From contig NC_035161.2 in NCBI RefSeq assembly GCF_001659605.2, forward strand, positions 28,753,691-28,817,690: DNA of 64,000 bases, read 5' to 3'. Shown in pieces: positions 62,985 to 64,000 of the stretch. The stretch comes from Manihot esculenta. Taxonomy: Eukaryota; Streptophyta; Magnoliopsida; Malpighiales; Euphorbiaceae. The position numbers were made by a program, and so were the translations under genes. Below the pieces are notes generated by a model. The model saw nothing but the letters and a program-made list of their open reading frames with translations, had not been told where the DNA came from and did not search any database. How positions within the stretch are numbered: position 1 is the stretch's first letter; each line of letters begins with the position of its first letter.

Positions 62985-63420
62985 CATTCGATTAATTTAG
63001 TTTAAAATCGAATCAAATTAAATAAATTAAAAATTAAAATTTTAGTATTTATAAAAATTCAATCGAATCGATTTTAATTAAAATTTAAATTAAATAAAAT
63101 TAATTTGATTCAATTTGATCAATTTAAATTTTTAATAAATTTTTTATTTTTTACACTTTATTTTTAATATTTTAAAATTTAATTAAAATATTTTAATTTT
63201 AATATGAATTAATTTTTATATTATTAAAAATAATATATTATTATTACTAATCGATTTAATTTAATTTTTTTTATTTTTTTTATTAAAATTAAATTAAATT
63301 AAAATAATTAAAATTTTAAAATTTAAAATCAAATCAAATCAAAATTAATTAATTTTAAATTAATTTATTTAATCAATTTTTTTAATTTTAACTAAATAAT
63401 ATTCATTTACAGTGCTACTG
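62985..63420. mobile_element. Decayed MITE-like repeat
   Basis: The left end GGTGACCATTCGATTAATTT and the reverse complement of the right end (CTGTAAATGAATATTATTTA) are related, and the interior is made of ATTCGATTTAATT-type words typical of degenerate GAATCGAA-rich plant MITEs. Ends are approximate. Confidence 0.35.
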
Positions 63421-64000
63421 CCCGCCGCAATTTTTGACAAAATAAAGCGGCTTTCAGAGAACGATTATAAAAGAAAAATTTACTTTCAGTAATCCTAACT
63501 TTATAGGGCAATCATCTTTCCTCTCAATCAGATGATGTACTAGGAATACACGTTGTCTTTTTTTATTTAATTATATTGAGGTTTATCGTATAAAAAACAT
63601 AGAATAACGTAACAGTTTATAATCTAGCTAAAAGGACCTTGTCAAATGATTTATTTTTCTTTAATTTTTGAATGTAACGTAATTTGATTATAATTTTTTG
63701 CTGATTTAGTTGCTGAATATATCTTCATTTGAAAAAAAAAAATGAAAACCTTGCTTTATTAGGGCCTGAATCTTTGCAGATTAGGCAAACGATAACAAAT
63801 CATCAAATTTAAGTAACCCATTAAAATTAATTTAATAGGAAAGTATTAATTACATCCGAAATATTAAATCTTGAATGCATTTTTAAAAATCTAATGGCCA
63901 ATTAATTAATTTATAAAAATTAAATAGTAATTTTCCGTTAATATAATTATAACGTACAGTGTCTCACGTGGGATGCCAATACCATCCTTTTGCTTTGAGC
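63421..64000. other. Window edge, intergenic; possible promoter start
   Basis: No gene. A CACGTG G-box at 63965-63970 close to the right edge could belong to a gene outside the window. Confidence 0.4.

Overview
This window is nuclear DNA from a flowering plant, most likely a eudicot. Five compact genes with plant-type GT-AG introns or single exons sit in very AT-rich intergenic DNA, together with plant retrotransposon families. The protein families (group IX ERF, RAV-like AP2/B3, VRN2-type Polycomb, G-type lectin receptor kinase) are land-plant families. Overall character is compatible with a Malpighiales/Euphorbiaceae genome, but that placement is a weak inference and cannot be settled from the window alone.

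Layout. 1-8190 is AT-rich intergenic DNA with decayed repeats, a tandem duplication and a degenerate minisatellite. 8482-9351 (+) is a single-exon ethylene-response-factor gene with a visible promoter. 10200-11760 holds a promoter-like island and a probable LINE remnant. 11935-21941 is a complete but dead Ty3/gypsy Tekay-type chromovirus on the minus strand: two 2.3 kb LTRs, a 5 bp target duplication, iMet primer site, polypurine tract, and one gag-pol frame broken by three stop codons. It landed next to an older, truncated retroelement (21947-23310). 25279-27648 and 31177-33540 (+) are a tandem pair of G-type lectin receptor kinases: the first is broken, the second intact. 34677-39022 (-) is a nine-exon ubiquitin C-terminal hydrolase (UCHL3/UCH3 type). 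41582-42538 (-) is an intronless AP2/B3 gene. 43859-47321 (-) is an eight-exon mitochondrial enoyl-CoA hydratase/AUH-like gene. 49837-57240 (-) is a VRN2-like Polycomb gene (14 coding exons) carrying a 0.77 kb inverted-repeat transposon in one intron. 57250-64000 is AT-rich intergenic DNA with repeats and one unexplained 31-codon ORF behind a TATA box.

The genes do not form a pathway. Two are transcription factors with AP2 domains, one is a PRC2 component, one is a cell-surface receptor pair, and two are housekeeping enzymes (deubiquitination, branched-chain or fatty acyl-CoA hydration). I reconstructed exon borders by hand from GT/AG sites and reading-frame continuity; for all three multi-exon genes the sums are whole codon numbers (236, 325 and 435 aa). 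I did not find a convincing undescribed multi-gene system. The best leads are the broken receptor kinase copy, which could leave a secreted ectodomain, the transposon inside the VRN2-like gene, the LTR palindrome arrays that differ between the two LTRs, and the small ORF near 60.3 kb.
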